Below are positions 43,731-53,403 of a DNA stretch of 64,000 nt, piece after piece (within the stretch, counting starts at the first letter, position 1; every line of letters starts with the position of its first letter). Made by a program: the position numbers and the translations under genes. The DNA comes from Spiractinospora alimapuensis (GTDB taxonomy: Bacteria > Actinomycetota > Actinomycetes > Streptosporangiales > Streptosporangiaceae). The stretch is taken from assembly GCF_018437505.1 (NCBI RefSeq), contig NZ_CP072467.1:5170010-5234009 (forward strand). Direction: 5' to 3'. The notes beneath the pieces are model-generated. The model did no database searches, was not told where the DNA came from, and saw only the letters and a list, made by a program, of their open reading frames with translations.

Positions 43731-43773
43731 CGTGTCCTCGATTCCTTCATGATCAATCGTCGGAGTTCCGAAC

Positions 43774-45285
43774 TTACTCGGTGCGTGACGTGCCGGAGTC
43801 CTCACCCTTGTCCGCCGTGTCCCCGTCCCGCTCCGTCGGAGGCGCGTCGTCCTCCGTCGGCTCAGACGCTGACCGCGTCTCGGCCCGCTGGGCGAGCTTC
43901 GCCGGAGTGAAGAAGGACAGCCAGGTCAGCACGACGAGAGTCAACAGGCCGAAGACGACCGCGACCGACCACACGCCGAGGCCACCCAGCGGACCGGTCA
44001 GGTGGCCGATCCCGATCAGCACCGCCATGATCATGTACCAGTCGGGGTCGGCCAGGGTGGACAGCTCCGGCGCCGTGTCGCTGAGCCAGCTCCACGTGAC
44101 CGCCTGACCCACCGCGAGCAGCACGCCGTTGAGCGCGCCACCGAAAACGGCGCCGCGCCAACCGGCCACCGCGTTGCCGAACACCCCACCGGCGCCACCA
44201 CCGAAGAACAGCATGATCATCGGCGGGACCAGAGTGAACCACCCGAAGCCCGCGAACACGCCCAGCAGCGCCAGGAACACGGCTGTGCTGGAGACGAAGC
44301 CGAGCATCACCGCGGTCGGCGCCATCGGGAACACGGTGGGGATGTCCAGGGCCGGGCGGGAACCGGGAACCAGCTTGTCGCTGACACCCTTGAACGCCGG
44401 CACGATCTCGCCGAGGAACATGCGGACACCGAAGAGCAGGATGGCGATTCCGGCGGCGAACCGGAACGCCGCGATGACGCCCCAGGTCCACTCGCTGATG
44501 CCCTCCTCGTAGTTGTCGGCGGCCTCCCGCACGACACTCCCGTCGGCGAACAGCATGGAGACGATGAGGATGAGCCCGATCACCAGTGCGGTGCTGACGT
44601 TGACGTCCTTGAAGAACGAAAGCTGCCGCGGCATCTTCAGCTTCTCGGTACTGTGCTTCTCCGGGTCACCGAGCGGACGGGCCGCCACCGCGGTCACCAG
44701 AGCCAACACCGAGGTGGTGTGCCCGAGGGCGAACTCGTCCCTGCCGGTGACCTTGCGCATGAACGGCGCGATCCACATCGGCTGCAGGGTCCAGTAGCAG
44801 GCGATCAGGATCGAACCAACGATCACCAGGGTGAGCTGCGGGAGGTCACCGAACACCTGCACCAGACAGGCCGTGATCACGACGCTGACCCAGAACATCA
44901 GGTGCCCGGTCAGGTACACGTACCGCGCGGCGGGGAACACGGCGACCAGCACCATGTGAATCAGGAACCCGACCGTGATGATCAGTGCGACGGTGCCCCC
45001 GTGGCTACCGAGGAACCCGTCCAACGTGTTCGCCGCCGCCGGTGGGTCCAGACCCACCGCGCTGGACACGATCGCCTGGAAGTCCGCGAGTCCCCCGGTG
45101 AACAGGTCCACGCCCACGAACAGGATGATGATCCCCAACACCGCCCGGAGCGCGCCGGCGACGACGTCCTCCACCGGCTTGCGCTGCAGGATGAGACCCA
45201 ACAGGGTGATGAGGCCGATCAGGATCGCCACCTGACCGAACACGTTCGTGGCGATCCAGACCAGGACAGACTGCACAGCGTCCAT
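43774..45285 (-). CDS. ulaA: PTS ascorbate-type EIIC permease
   Basis: A 503-residue membrane permease of the UlaA/SgaT family, with about 11 hydrophobic segments and a hydrophilic acidic C-terminal tail (last 45 residues). Landmarks are 'GADL..FQAI'-like 'GGLADFQAIVSSAV', 'GFLIHMVLVAVFPAARYVYL', 'RDEFALGHTTS' and 'RMFLGEIVPAFKGVSDKLVPG'. It would import L-ascorbate or a related sugar acid with phosphorylation. The start is ATG 45285. It pairs with ulaB; the downstream catabolic genes of the E. coli ula operon are absent here. Confidence 0.9.
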   Translation of the reverse strand: MDAVQSVLVWIATNVFGQVAILIGLITLLGLILQRKPVEDVVAGALRAVLGIIILFVGVDLFTGGLADFQAIVSSAVGLDPPAAANTLDGFLGSHGGTVALIITVGFLIHMVLVAVFPAARYVYLTGHLMFWVSVVITACLVQVFGDLPQLTLVIVGSILIACYWTLQPMWIAPFMRKVTGRDEFALGHTTSVLALVTAVAARPLGDPEKHSTEKLKMPRQLSFFKDVNVSTALVIGLILIVSMLFADGSVVREAADNYEEGISEWTWGVIAAFRFAAGIAILLFGVRMFLGEIVPAFKGVSDKLVPGSRPALDIPTVFPMAPTAVMLGFVSSTAVFLALLGVFAGFGWFTLVPPMIMLFFGGGAGGVFGNAVAGWRGAVFGGALNGVLLAVGQAVTWSWLSDTAPELSTLADPDWYMIMAVLIGIGHLTGPLGGLGVWSVAVVFGLLTLVVLTWLSFFTPAKLAQRAETRSASEPTEDDAPPTERDGDTADKGEDSGTSRTE

Positions 45286-45714
45286 CGACGCCTCCCCCGA
45301 TTCGACGAGTTCCGCTGAAGATCACCCAGCTTCCCGCCTCCCAGTCGCGGTCCAGCACCAACTTGATCACATTCCGGGAGCCTCGCGATCAGGCACGAAG
45401 TGGGGCGTAGCGGACGGCGCGCGATTCCGCGTCGCACCAGGCGTTCCGGGGTCGTTCAGTGTCCGGCTGGCGCTGTTTCGGGCCCAACGAGCGGGGACGT
45501 CGGCCGGCGTGTTGGCTGGGGAGACGGATTGCCTGGAGGCGCGCGTAGGGGCCCGCCCGACGGTCGCCCGACACGGACGCCGTGTGGTGCGGCGGTTCGG
45601 CTCACGGTTCCCGGTGCCGCGGCCACAGCGCGCGTGAGCGTCGGCGTCTCCGCGCCGCGACTTCCGGGCGTCCCGACCCGCGACGACGCCTCCGCCGGGT
45701 GGGCATTCATCGCG
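45286..45714. other. Non-coding gap before ulaA
   Basis: About 430 bp between pdxT and ulaA, both leftward. It presumably holds the ulaA promoter; I see no clear promoter box, terminator or credible gene. Confidence 0.4.
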
Positions 45715-46323
45715 CTATCGCTGTTCGCGCACCATCTCCACGAAGTACTGGTGGATCCGGGTGTCGCCGGTCAGCTCGGGGTGGAAGGCCGTGGCCAACA
45801 GGTGGCGCTGACGGACGGCGACGACGCGGCCGGTGTGGGGGCCGGTGGTGACGTGGCCGAGCGCCGTGACGTCGGAGCCGAGGGACTCGACCCAGGGGGC
45901 GCGGATGAACACGGCGTCGACCGGTCCCCCGTCGAGGGCGGCGATCTCGACGGGAGCCTCGAAGGACTCCGTCTGTCGGCCGAACGCGTTGCGGCGCACG
46001 GTCATGTCGATCCCGCCGAGGCTCCGCTGGCCCGCCGCCGCGTCCAGAAGACGGTCGGCGAGCAGGATCATGCCCGCGCAGGTGCCGTAGGTGGGCATCC
46101 CGTCGGCGATCCGCTTACGCAGCGGATCCAGCAGGTCGTATCTGGCGGCGAGCTTCGCCATGGTGGTGGACTCCCCGCCGGGCAGGATCAGCGCGCCCAC
46201 CGTGTCCAGGTCGGCCGGTCCGCGCACGGGGCGCCCTAGGACCCCCAGTGAGGCGAGGACCCGCAGGTGTTCCTCGGTGTCTCCCTGGAGGGCGAGCACC
46301 CCGATGGTCTCGGTGGTGGCCAT
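45715..46323 (-). CDS. pdxT: Pyridoxal 5'-phosphate synthase glutaminase subunit
   Basis: A 202-residue class I glutaminase that releases ammonia for PdxS. The catalytic triad is visible: Cys in 'YGTCAGMILL', His and Glu in 'TAFHPELTGD'. 'GVLALQGDTEEHL' opens the protein and 'LILPGGESTTMAKL' forms the oxyanion region. The start is ATG 46323, 8 bp after the pdxS stop, so the two are co-translated. PLP is needed by the sugar aminotransferase, but this is a general housekeeping pair. Confidence 0.95.
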   Translation of the reverse strand: MATTETIGVLALQGDTEEHLRVLASLGVLGRPVRGPADLDTVGALILPGGESTTMAKLAARYDLLDPLRKRIADGMPTYGTCAGMILLADRLLDAAAGQRSLGGIDMTVRRNAFGRQTESFEAPVEIAALDGGPVDAVFIRAPWVESLGSDVTALGHVTTGPHTGRVVAVRQRHLLATAFHPELTGDTRIHQYFVEMVREQR

Positions 46324-46330
46324 CGTCGGG

Positions 46331-47242
46331 CTACCAGCCGCGGCTGGCGTAGCGCTCCGACTCCGGCAGCTCGTCCACGTTGATGCCGACCATGGCCTCG
46401 CCCAGCCCACGGGAGACGTTGGCGATCACCGACGGGTCGTCGTAGTGCAGGGTGGCCTGCACGATCGCGTCGGCGCGCCTGGCGGGGTCGCCGGACTTGA
46501 AGATCCCGGAACCGACGAACACGCTCTCGGCGCCGAGTTGGCGCATCATCGCCGCGTCGGCGGGGGTGGCGACGCCGCCGGCGGAGAACAGCGGGACGGG
46601 GAGCTTGCCGAGCTCGGCGACCTCGCGGACGACGTCGTAGGGCGCGCGCAGCTCCTTGGCGGCGCCGAACAGCTCGGCCTCGTCCAAAGTGCCCAAGCGG
46701 CGGATCTCGGACCGGATCGCGCGCATGTGCCGCGTCGCCTCGACGATGTTCCCGGTTCCGGCCTCGCCCTTCGAGCGGATCATCGCGGCGCCCTCACCGA
46801 TCCTGCGCAGCGCCTCGCTGATGCTCGTCGCCCCGCACACGAACGGGACGGTGAACGCCCACTTGTCGATGTGCAACGCCTCGTCGGCGGGGGTGAGGAC
46901 CTCGGACTCGTCGACGAAGTCCACGCCGAGTGACTGCAGGACCTGCGCCTCGACGAAGTGGCCGATGCGCGCCTTGGCCATGACTGGGATCGACACGGCC
47001 GCGATGATGCCGTCGATCATGTCCGGGTCGGACATGCGTGCCACACCGCCGTCGCGACGGATGTCGGCCGGTACGCGCTCAAGCGCCATGACCGCGACGG
47101 CACCGGCGTCCTCGGCGATCTTCGCCTGGTCGGGCGTGACGACGTCCATGATCACGCCGTTCTTGAGCTGCTCCGCCATGCCGCGCTTGACGCGGGTGGT
47201 GCCACGCACACTCTCGGTCGGGTTCCCGGCGGTGTCACTCAC
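46331..47242 (-). CDS. pdxS: Pyridoxal 5'-phosphate synthase lyase subunit
   Basis: Builds PLP from ribose 5-phosphate, glyceraldehyde 3-phosphate and ammonia. The 303-residue TIM barrel is highly conserved: '[18 protein letters not shown]', '[18 protein letters not shown]', '[16 protein letters not shown]' and '[20 protein letters not shown]'. I favour GTG 47242 (GGAG upstream) because it gives the usual length. ATG 47266 and a GTG at 47305 with a strong AAGGAGG site are alternatives that only add residues at the N-terminus. Confidence 0.93.
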   Translation of the reverse strand: MSDTAGNPTESVRGTTRVKRGMAEQLKNGVIMDVVTPDQAKIAEDAGAVAVMALERVPADIRRDGGVARMSDPDMIDGIIAAVSIPVMAKARIGHFVEAQVLQSLGVDFVDESEVLTPADEALHIDKWAFTVPFVCGATSISEALRRIGEGAAMIRSKGEAGTGNIVEATRHMRAIRSEIRRLGTLDEAELFGAAKELRAPYDVVREVAELGKLPVPLFSAGGVATPADAAMMRQLGAESVFVGSGIFKSGDPARRADAIVQATLHYDDPSVIANVSRGLGEAMVGINVDELPESERYASRGW

Positions 47243-47479
47243 GGCGAGGTCTCCAAGTCTGCTCATCTGCTCAGAAAGGCTGCCGCGCGCGGTGAGAAGC
47301 CCCACCCCACGCTCCTCCTTCCATGGTAGAACCCCTGTCACCAGGGGATCCGTGGCCACCCCCTGGTATGGCGCCTCTTCCGGCCGGGCACACCGCGATG
47401 GGTTTCTCGGTTGGGCCCAGTCGGACGTATCGAACGTGCGAACGATTGAACGCGCGTGACGTCCATCTGGGAGGTTCCG

Positions 47480-48253
47480 GTGTTGGAGAACAAGATCGCC
47501 GTCGTCTACGGGGCGGGCGGGGCCGTGGGGGGTGCCGTCGCTCGGGCCTTCGCCCGTTCGGGGGCGAAGGTGTACCTCGTCGGACGATCAGAGGGCGGGT
47601 TGGCCACGGTCGCCGACGAGATCGCCGCCCAGGGCGGGTGGTGCCGGACCGAACGCCTCGACGCCGCTGACGCGGCGGCGGTCGGACGTCACCTCGACAC
47701 GGTGGTGGCGGAACAAGGGCGGGTGGACGCCTGCTTCAACGCGGTCACCTACGGCGACGTTCAAGGGAGTCCCCTCGTCGCGATGCCCTTCGACGAGTTC
47801 AGCCGGCCGATCGTCACCGCGCTGCGTGTCCAGCACGCCGTGTTCCAGGCCGCGGCACGGCACATGGCCCCCGCCGGCGCCGGAGCGGTCATGACAGTGA
47901 CCGGCTATGGGCCACCACACCCCGAGATGGGCGGAACCATGGTCACCTGGGCGACGGTGGAGAGCGTCTGTCGGCAGTGGGCCAGCGAACTCGGCCCCCA
48001 GGGCGTGCGTGTGGTCTGGCTGCGCACGGCGGGTTTCGTGGAGTCGCTCCTGGACGCTCCCGACTACGGCAGCAGCTACGCCGGAGACACGAGCGGTGAG
48101 GAGCTCCTCTCCGCGCTCCAGGGAGAGACGATGCTGAAGCGGCTCCCGACGCTGACCGAAGCCGGTGAACTCGCGGTCTTCCTCGCCTCTGACCACGCGA
48201 GGTCGGTCACGGCGACAGCGGTCAACGTCACCGCCGGAGCGGTGGCGGACTGA
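47480..48253 (+). CDS. SDR-fold protein lacking the usual Tyr-Lys pair
   Basis: A 257-residue Rossmann protein of the short-chain dehydrogenase family. The cofactor motif '[22 protein letters not shown]' is good. Where SDRs carry YxxxK, this protein reads '[18 protein letters not shown]', so Tyr and Lys are both absent, and the preceding Ser region is 'VTGYG'. It may be catalytically altered or a binding protein. The start is GTG 47480 after GGGAGGTTCC; a GTG 8 codons upstream overlaps that site. It is divergent from pdxS and followed by a strong terminator. Function unknown. Confidence 0.75.
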   Translation: MLENKIAVVYGAGGAVGGAVARAFARSGAKVYLVGRSEGGLATVADEIAAQGGWCRTERLDAADAAAVGRHLDTVVAEQGRVDACFNAVTYGDVQGSPLVAMPFDEFSRPIVTALRVQHAVFQAAARHMAPAGAGAVMTVTGYGPPHPEMGGTMVTWATVESVCRQWASELGPQGVRVVWLRTAGFVESLLDAPDYGSSYAGDTSGEELLSALQGETMLKRLPTLTEAGELAVFLASDHARSVTATAVNVTAGAVAD

Positions 48254-48256
48254 GCC

Positions 48257-48296
48257 AGGGGGTGGGTTCGGGCGATACCTCCCGAACCCACCCCCT
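48257..48296. terminator. Bidirectional terminator
   Basis: A perfect 16-bp inverted repeat (48257-48272 with 48281-48296, 8-nt loop) between the convergent SDR and MFS genes. Confidence 0.85.
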
Positions 48297-48319
48297 CAGC
48301 GATCACGCCTCGGGTGACC

Positions 48320-49918
48320 TCAGGGCGTGGCGGGTGCGTTGGCGGGTGCGTTCGCCGGTGCCTGCTCCTCGTGACCGGGGGTCTCACGGTCACCGTCGAG
48401 GCCAATCGCCCGCAGCCGGGTCGCCACCAGGACCGCGACCGCGACGAGCAGGACCGCGCCGAAGGCGTATCCGGCCTGCATTCCGGTGGTGAACGACTCT
48501 CGTGCCACGGTCAGGAGCTCCTGTCCCACCGCCGGCGGGAGCCCGTCGGCTACGGTCACCGCGCCGCCGATACTGTCGCCGGCGTCGCCCACGGCCGAGT
48601 CGGTGACGTCCCGCGGTGCGGAGCGCTCCAGGCCCCACCGGTAGATGAAGGCGCCCAGGCTGCCGAGGAACGCGAGGCTCAACGCGTTGCCCAGTCCACC
48701 ACTGACGTCACCGAGGGCGGCGGCCGATCCTGAGTGGCGTTCGGGGACGGCGCCGACGATCACGTTGTAGCCCAGCGTGAACAGGGGGCCCAAGGAGAAC
48801 GCGATCAGGGTCGCGGCGGCCACGAGTACGGGGGTGGGGGCGCCGTCCGCCAGAAGGGCGATCACCAGGGCACCGATGGCCGCTAGGACCAGGCCGCCAC
48901 TCATGACATAGGCGGGGCGGGTCCAGCGTGTGAGTGCGGGGCCGAGCATTCCGCCGACGATCGACATCAGGGCCGGGATCAGAAGCAGCCCGCCCGCCTG
49001 GGCGGGGGAGAAGTCACGCACGGACTGCAGGAACTGCGCGAGAAGCATGTCGGCGCCGCCGATCCCCAGCAGCATGAGCATCATCGCCAGGAGCGCCACA
49101 CCGAACCCGGGGGTCCGGAACAGCCGCAGGTCCAGCAGCGGGTCCTCCAGCCGGAGTTGGCGTCGTACGAAGACGGCGCCCAGGACGATACCGGCCACCA
49201 CCGTGAGCACGTAGGGCCACCGCGCGGTGTCGGCCCCGCTGGCCTGGATGTCGGCGATCTCCTGGAGTCCGAAGATCACCGCGATGATGGCGGCGAGGGA
49301 CAGCAGGACACTGAGCGGGTCCACCCGCCCGGCCGCCTCCGCCGGAGGCGAGGGCAGCACCGGCAGGGCCAGGAGAACCACCACGGCCACGGGAACGTTC
49401 ACCAGGAACACCGCGCCCCACCAGAAGTGCTCCAACAGGATCCCGCCCAAGGGTGGCCCCAACGCCATGCCCGCGGAGAAGGAGCTCATCACCACAGCGA
49501 TCGCGATGGCGAACTGGCGCGGGTTGGGGAACATGGGGCGCAGCAGCATCATGGTCGCCGGCATGATGGTGGCCTCCGCCGACCCGAGGAGGGCCCGCAT
49601 GGCGATAAGCACCTCAGGACTTGGCGAGAACGCCGCGGCGAGTGATCCGGCTCCGTAGACGACCAATCCCACCGTGAGCAGCCGTCGTGGCCCGATCCGC
49701 CCGGCCACACGCCCCATGGTGAGCGCGAACCCCACCGCCAGGAACGCCCCCACGTGCAGGATCCACAGCATCTGGGTGCTCCCGGGGGAAAGGTCACCGG
49801 CGATGCTCGGCAGCGCGAGGAACAGGACCGACATGTCTGTCGCCGCCATCACCAGGGGCAGCGTGAGTACGGCCAGGCCAAGCCAGGCACGGGTGGGGGC
49901 ACGGTCGGACGTCGACAT
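48320..49918 (-). CDS. MFS multidrug exporter (DHA2, 14-helix type)
   Basis: A 532-residue proton-coupled exporter with about 14 membrane helices. It has the DHA2 landmarks 'LPLVMAATDMSVLFLALPSIAGDL' in helix 1, 'GRVAGRIGPRRLLTVG' (motif A) and 'GMALGPPLGGILLEHFWWGAVFLVNVP' (motif C). The C-terminus is a hydrophilic tail with an 'APANAPANAPA' repeat. The start is ATG 49918 with GGAGGACC upstream. An inverted repeat lies in its promoter region. Drug or metabolite export; the substrate is unknown and there is no direct tie to the lanthipeptide locus. Confidence 0.88.
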   Translation of the reverse strand: MSTSDRAPTRAWLGLAVLTLPLVMAATDMSVLFLALPSIAGDLSPGSTQMLWILHVGAFLAVGFALTMGRVAGRIGPRRLLTVGLVVYGAGSLAAAFSPSPEVLIAMRALLGSAEATIMPATMMLLRPMFPNPRQFAIAIAVVMSSFSAGMALGPPLGGILLEHFWWGAVFLVNVPVAVVVLLALPVLPSPPAEAAGRVDPLSVLLSLAAIIAVIFGLQEIADIQASGADTARWPYVLTVVAGIVLGAVFVRRQLRLEDPLLDLRLFRTPGFGVALLAMMLMLLGIGGADMLLAQFLQSVRDFSPAQAGGLLLIPALMSIVGGMLGPALTRWTRPAYVMSGGLVLAAIGALVIALLADGAPTPVLVAAATLIAFSLGPLFTLGYNVIVGAVPERHSGSAAALGDVSGGLGNALSLAFLGSLGAFIYRWGLERSAPRDVTDSAVGDAGDSIGGAVTVADGLPPAVGQELLTVARESFTTGMQAGYAFGAVLLVAVAVLVATRLRAIGLDGDRETPGHEEQAPANAPANAPATP

Positions 49919-50891
49919 CGCGGGTCCTCCGGAGTGTGGGGGCAGTGCGGACAACGGCGAACCTCTTCGGTCCGTCAGAGTCCAAAACTAGAAGTTAAAG
50001 CAAACTTCATGTCAATTGGGTTCTGGGGCGAGGGTGCGCCACGCTGCTTCCGTCTCTATGCGCGTCACGCTTCCTCCTGGTGACGTACTGCGGAGGGTCG
50101 AGTCCCTGCGTTCTTCCAAGACCTCGAGGGCGCTACGCGTTATCTGTAAGGCTCGGCCCCGTCGATCGGTTGGGAGGTGAGGTCCGGCGTCCGTCTCCGG
50201 CCGGGGGGTGACCTCCGGTTGACGGTGTGTCGGCCGAGGGTCGGTCGAGGGTCACGGCGGTGTCGTCGCGCGTGGAGAGTGCCGGTCGGCGTGGCGCGAG
50301 CGGGCGGGAGTGCTCTGTGCCGGGAAAAGCGAGCGCGGGGAGCGAGCGGTGCGCTGGGACTGTCGCGGCTGCCGGTGTCCGAAGTTCGACGATTCGGCGC
50401 CGGGTGGGCCTCGGGGCGGGGGTATGGACTTCCGCTGGCGGTCACGCGGGTCCTCCGGGGGTGGGCGGATCGCGTGCGCGACGTGTGCCTCCGGGGTCGC
50501 CCTGTCGGATGGAGCGAGGGTGGGGATGTGGGCCCGTCTCACGGCACCGATGACGGCTACGAGCGTTCGTCGAAGTCGGCGGCACGGATCAGCTCCGCTC
50601 CCACCACGGGAAGCTTCGAGGGCTTCTCCGTCGGTGCGACCCTCGATGGATGTGGGCATCGTTCGGCTTGCGGTGGACGGTGCGTGCTCCGGTTGGTGCG
50701 TTGTCCCTGCGGGGCGGGGAGGGGGTGCGGCGAATCGGTGGTCGGCGGTCCTCGGCCGGGGGCGTGTCCCCTGTCTGGGCGTGGGGCACCCGAGGGGCGC
50801 CGCTGTGAGGGACGGCACGGTACGCGCAGGTGATTGTGCGGTTATTGTCGAATAATCATTGTTCGAGAAAAGTCGCACGTTTGGAGTTGGG
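49919..50891. other. Non-coding gap with a small inverted repeat
   Basis: About 970 bp between two divergent genes. Near the MFS start lies an AT-rich stretch with the inverted repeat at 49991-50008. The rest (50100-50850) has only Arg/Gly/Pro-rich frames that I do not accept as genes. A 'GGGTCGAGTCCC' near 50093 recalls a tRNA T arm, but no cloverleaf forms around it. Confidence 0.45.
49991..50008. promoter_or_regulatory. Inverted repeat before the DHA2 exporter gene
   Basis: GAAGTT-N6-AACTTC lies about 75 bp before the exporter start in an AT-rich patch. This is a typical size and place for a TetR- or MarR-type operator, though no such regulator gene is adjacent. Confidence 0.45.
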
Positions 50892-51251
50892 ATGGCCGCC
50901 GTCCGGACCTATGTCCACCCCGAGCCCGAGGAAATCGAGCTCGCTCGGGTGCTGTTCGCGTTGAGTGAGCCCTTGCGGCTGGCGATGGTGCGCAAGCTCG
51001 CCGCCGAGGGTGAGGTGGACAGCATCGAGCTCGGACCCGACCTGCCGCGTTCGACACTCACGCATCACACGAGCCTGCTCCGGGAGTCAGGAGTGGTCTT
51101 CGTCCGCGCCGAGGGGAGAAAGTGCATGATCACGCTCCGCGGTGAGGACCTCGCCCAACGCTTCCCGGGGCTGGTGGAGACCGTGTTGGCCGGATACCTC
51201 GCCGAAACGGAGCTCGCGCGCGACCCGGACGGCGAGGACGGCATCCGATGA
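50892..51251 (+). CDS. ArsR-like winged-helix regulator
   Basis: A 119-residue HTH protein. 'EIELARVLFALSEPLRLAMVRKLA' is the first part of the ArsR fold, 'LPRSTLTHHTSLLRESGVV' the recognition helix, and 'FVRAEGRKCMITLRGEDL' the wing. No metal-binding Cys cluster is obvious, so it probably senses a small molecule. The start is ATG 50892 after GGAGTTGGG. It overlaps the MFS gene start (ATGA), so it most likely controls its own exporter operon. Confidence 0.87.
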   Translation: MAAVRTYVHPEPEEIELARVLFALSEPLRLAMVRKLAAEGEVDSIELGPDLPRSTLTHHTSLLRESGVVFVRAEGRKCMITLRGEDLAQRFPGLVETVLAGYLAETELARDPDGEDGIR

Positions 51252-52426
51252 TCCGCACGGTGTGGCCGCTCGTCGTCGCCGCGATCGCGCTCGGTATCGA
51301 CGCCTACGTACTCGCGGGAGTGCTGCCGCAGATCGCTGGTTCCCTGACCACGACTGTGGGCGCGATCGGGTTGGGTGTCACCGCGTTCACGGGTGCCTAT
51401 GCTCTCGCCGGACCGCTGCTCTCCGGGCCGCTGGTCGCCGGTTCCACGCGGCGCGGGCTCCTGGTGGCGCTCGCGGTGTTCAACGTCGGGAATCTCGTCA
51501 CCGCGCTCGCGCCCAACCTGGGTGTCTTCCTTGGGTCACGGGTCGTCGCCGGGATCGGAGCGGGTGTGCTGACCGCGGTGGCGACTTCCGCGGCGGCCGG
51601 GATGGTGACGGCGGAGATGCGCGGCCGGGCCATGGCCCTGGTCACCCTCGGACTGTCGGCCGGCACGGTGATGGGGGTTCCGCTGGGGATGCTCATCGGG
51701 CAGCAGTTCGGCTGGCGCTGGACCATGGGCCTGGTGGTGGGCGTCGGCCTGGTGAGCATGCTCGCCATCGCGACCCGAGCGCGGCCCATGCCGGACATCG
51801 GCGGACGTGGGGGCACGGGACTGTCATCGATCATCATCCCGCGGGTCGCGGCCGGGGTCGGTGTGGCGTTCCTCTTCGGCGTGAGCAGTCTCGGCCTGTA
51901 CACCTACCTCCTGCCGATGGCGGCCGACAAGGGAATGGCCGGGTGGGGGTTCGCCTTCGTCTGGGCGTGGGGGATCGGCGGCGTGACCGGGGCCGCGCTG
52001 GTCGGCAGGCCCATCGACGTCTTCGGATCCCGCCGCCTGCTGCCCGTCATCGCGGGACTGCTGCTCGCCTCGTTCGTCGTCCTCGCCTTCGTCGACGAAC
52101 CGACCGCCTGGCTCGTCGCCGTCCTGCTGTGGGGTGCCTGCGGCTGGGCCGTGGTCCCAACCCTGCAGGACGTCCTCACCCGTAGCCGGCCAGAACGCAC
52201 CACGTCGCTCGTCGCGTTCCAGATGTCGGCGATCTACCTCGGGTCGGCCGTGGGATCGGCGGCGGGTAGTGCCCTGCTCGCCGTGGACCTGAGGGCCGGC
52301 CAGCTTCCGACCTGGGCAGCCGGGGTCGCCCTCCTGGCCCTGCTGATCACCCCGCTCGTGGTCGCCCGTCGGCGGCGCCGCGCCCCGATCGCCCACGCCG
52401 CACCCGAGGAGTCCCGCGCGGCGTGA
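51248..52426 (+). CDS. MFS exporter (DHA1, 12-helix type)
   Basis: A 392-residue transporter with about 12 helices. 'LGIDAYVLAGVLPQIAGSL' (helix 1), 'GPLLSGPLVAGSTRRGLLVAL' (motif A-like) and 'TLGLSAGTVMGVPLGMLIGQQFGWRWTMGLV' (motif C-like) resemble chloramphenicol/arabinose-type efflux proteins. It is translationally coupled to the ArsR-like regulator. The substrate is unknown. Confidence 0.87.
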   Translation: MIRTVWPLVVAAIALGIDAYVLAGVLPQIAGSLTTTVGAIGLGVTAFTGAYALAGPLLSGPLVAGSTRRGLLVALAVFNVGNLVTALAPNLGVFLGSRVVAGIGAGVLTAVATSAAAGMVTAEMRGRAMALVTLGLSAGTVMGVPLGMLIGQQFGWRWTMGLVVGVGLVSMLAIATRARPMPDIGGRGGTGLSSIIIPRVAAGVGVAFLFGVSSLGLYTYLLPMAADKGMAGWGFAFVWAWGIGGVTGAALVGRPIDVFGSRRLLPVIAGLLLASFVVLAFVDEPTAWLVAVLLWGACGWAVVPTLQDVLTRSRPERTTSLVAFQMSAIYLGSAVGSAAGSALLAVDLRAGQLPTWAAGVALLALLITPLVVARRRRRAPIAHAAPEESRAA

Positions 52427-52453
52427 GTGTCCTCGGACCGTCGACCGCCGGGC

Positions 52454-53032
52454 TCACCCAACGACGTCGAAGACCATCTTCTGCACGCCGTTGCGGTAGG
52501 CCTGGCTGTCCACGAGGCGCAACGGCTGCTTGTCCTTGTCGGTGTCGCTGAACATGCGCTTTCCGGCGCCGAGCAGAACCGGGAACACCAGGAGGTGATA
52601 CCGGTCGAGGAGCCCGGCGTCGGAAAGGCCGCGTGCCAAGGTGGCGCTTCCGTGGACGATGATCGGGGCTCCGTCGGACTCCTTCGCCGCGGCGACGTCA
52701 TCGAGCGACCGCAGGATCGTGGTCTCACCCCAGTTCTCGACGAGGTCCTCGTCCCGCAGCGTGGTGGAGACGACGTACTTCGGGAGTGTCCGGTAGGTCG
52801 CGAACTCCTCTATGTCCGGCCACACCGTTGAGAACGCCTGGTAGGAGGTGCGGCCCAGCATCAGGGCACCCGCCTCCTCCTGTTCGGTGGCCTTGATCTC
52901 GTAGGCCTCCTCCACCATCTCGATGTCCTGAAAGGTCCAGCCGACGCTGCGGTGTGTCTCGCCGGTGCCGCCACCAGGCGAGTCCACGACCCCGTCCAGG
53001 GAAACGAAGGCGGTGTAGATGAGCGTGCGCAT
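52454..53032 (-). CDS. RibD C-terminal/DHFR-like reductase family protein
   Basis: A 192-residue protein of the dihydrofolate-reductase-like RibD_C family. 'LIYTAFVSLDGVVDSPGG' opens the fold, 'GALMLGRTSYQAF' and 'PKYVVSTTL' follow, and 'IIVHGSATLARGLSDAGLLD' is the nucleotide-binding region. These stand-alone proteins usually have no known substrate. The start is ATG 53032 behind GAGGACGAACC. It is convergent with the MFS gene and divergent from the Gate-domain gene. Confidence 0.85.
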   Translation of the reverse strand: MRTLIYTAFVSLDGVVDSPGGGTGETHRSVGWTFQDIEMVEEAYEIKATEQEEAGALMLGRTSYQAFSTVWPDIEEFATYRTLPKYVVSTTLRDEDLVENWGETTILRSLDDVAAAKESDGAPIIVHGSATLARGLSDAGLLDRYHLLVFPVLLGAGKRMFSDTDKDKQPLRLVDSQAYRNGVQKMVFDVVG

Positions 53033-53403
53033 GGTTCGTCCTCTACTGGTGCGGTGGGCGACCGCTGGTGGGTCGGCCAGGGATGTTCCGGGAACTCCCC
53101 GCCGGGGGACCTCCCAAGCCCCCGTGGATCCCGCTCGGAGAAGAACACTGTACTGACGGGCCCCGACAGAATCCGGGAACGGCGACACCGGCGGTGCGCA
53201 GCGGCGATTCACGGTGTCGGCGCAGACTTTGTCTGAAATCCGAGACTCTGCGATGTGGATCTTTCCTGGTCAGCGGCCCCGAAGCGGTGGGACGGATCAC
53301 TTCGGGGGTCTGTCGGCCGGAGCGGTGGGGTTTGGCGTATCCACAATGGTGGCCACCGCAGAGACCAGGCGTTTCCCCCCGCCCCGTTCCGGAAGGTCGC
53401 GCC
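53033..53403. other. Divergent non-coding region
   Basis: About 370 bp that probably holds promoters for the RibD-like gene (left) and the Gate-domain gene (right). I see no strong box or repeat and no credible gene. Confidence 0.4.

Noticed and set aside
50087-50160. tRNA gene suggested by a GGGTCGAGTCCC-like T arm
   Set aside because: I could not form an acceptor stem or anticodon arm around it.
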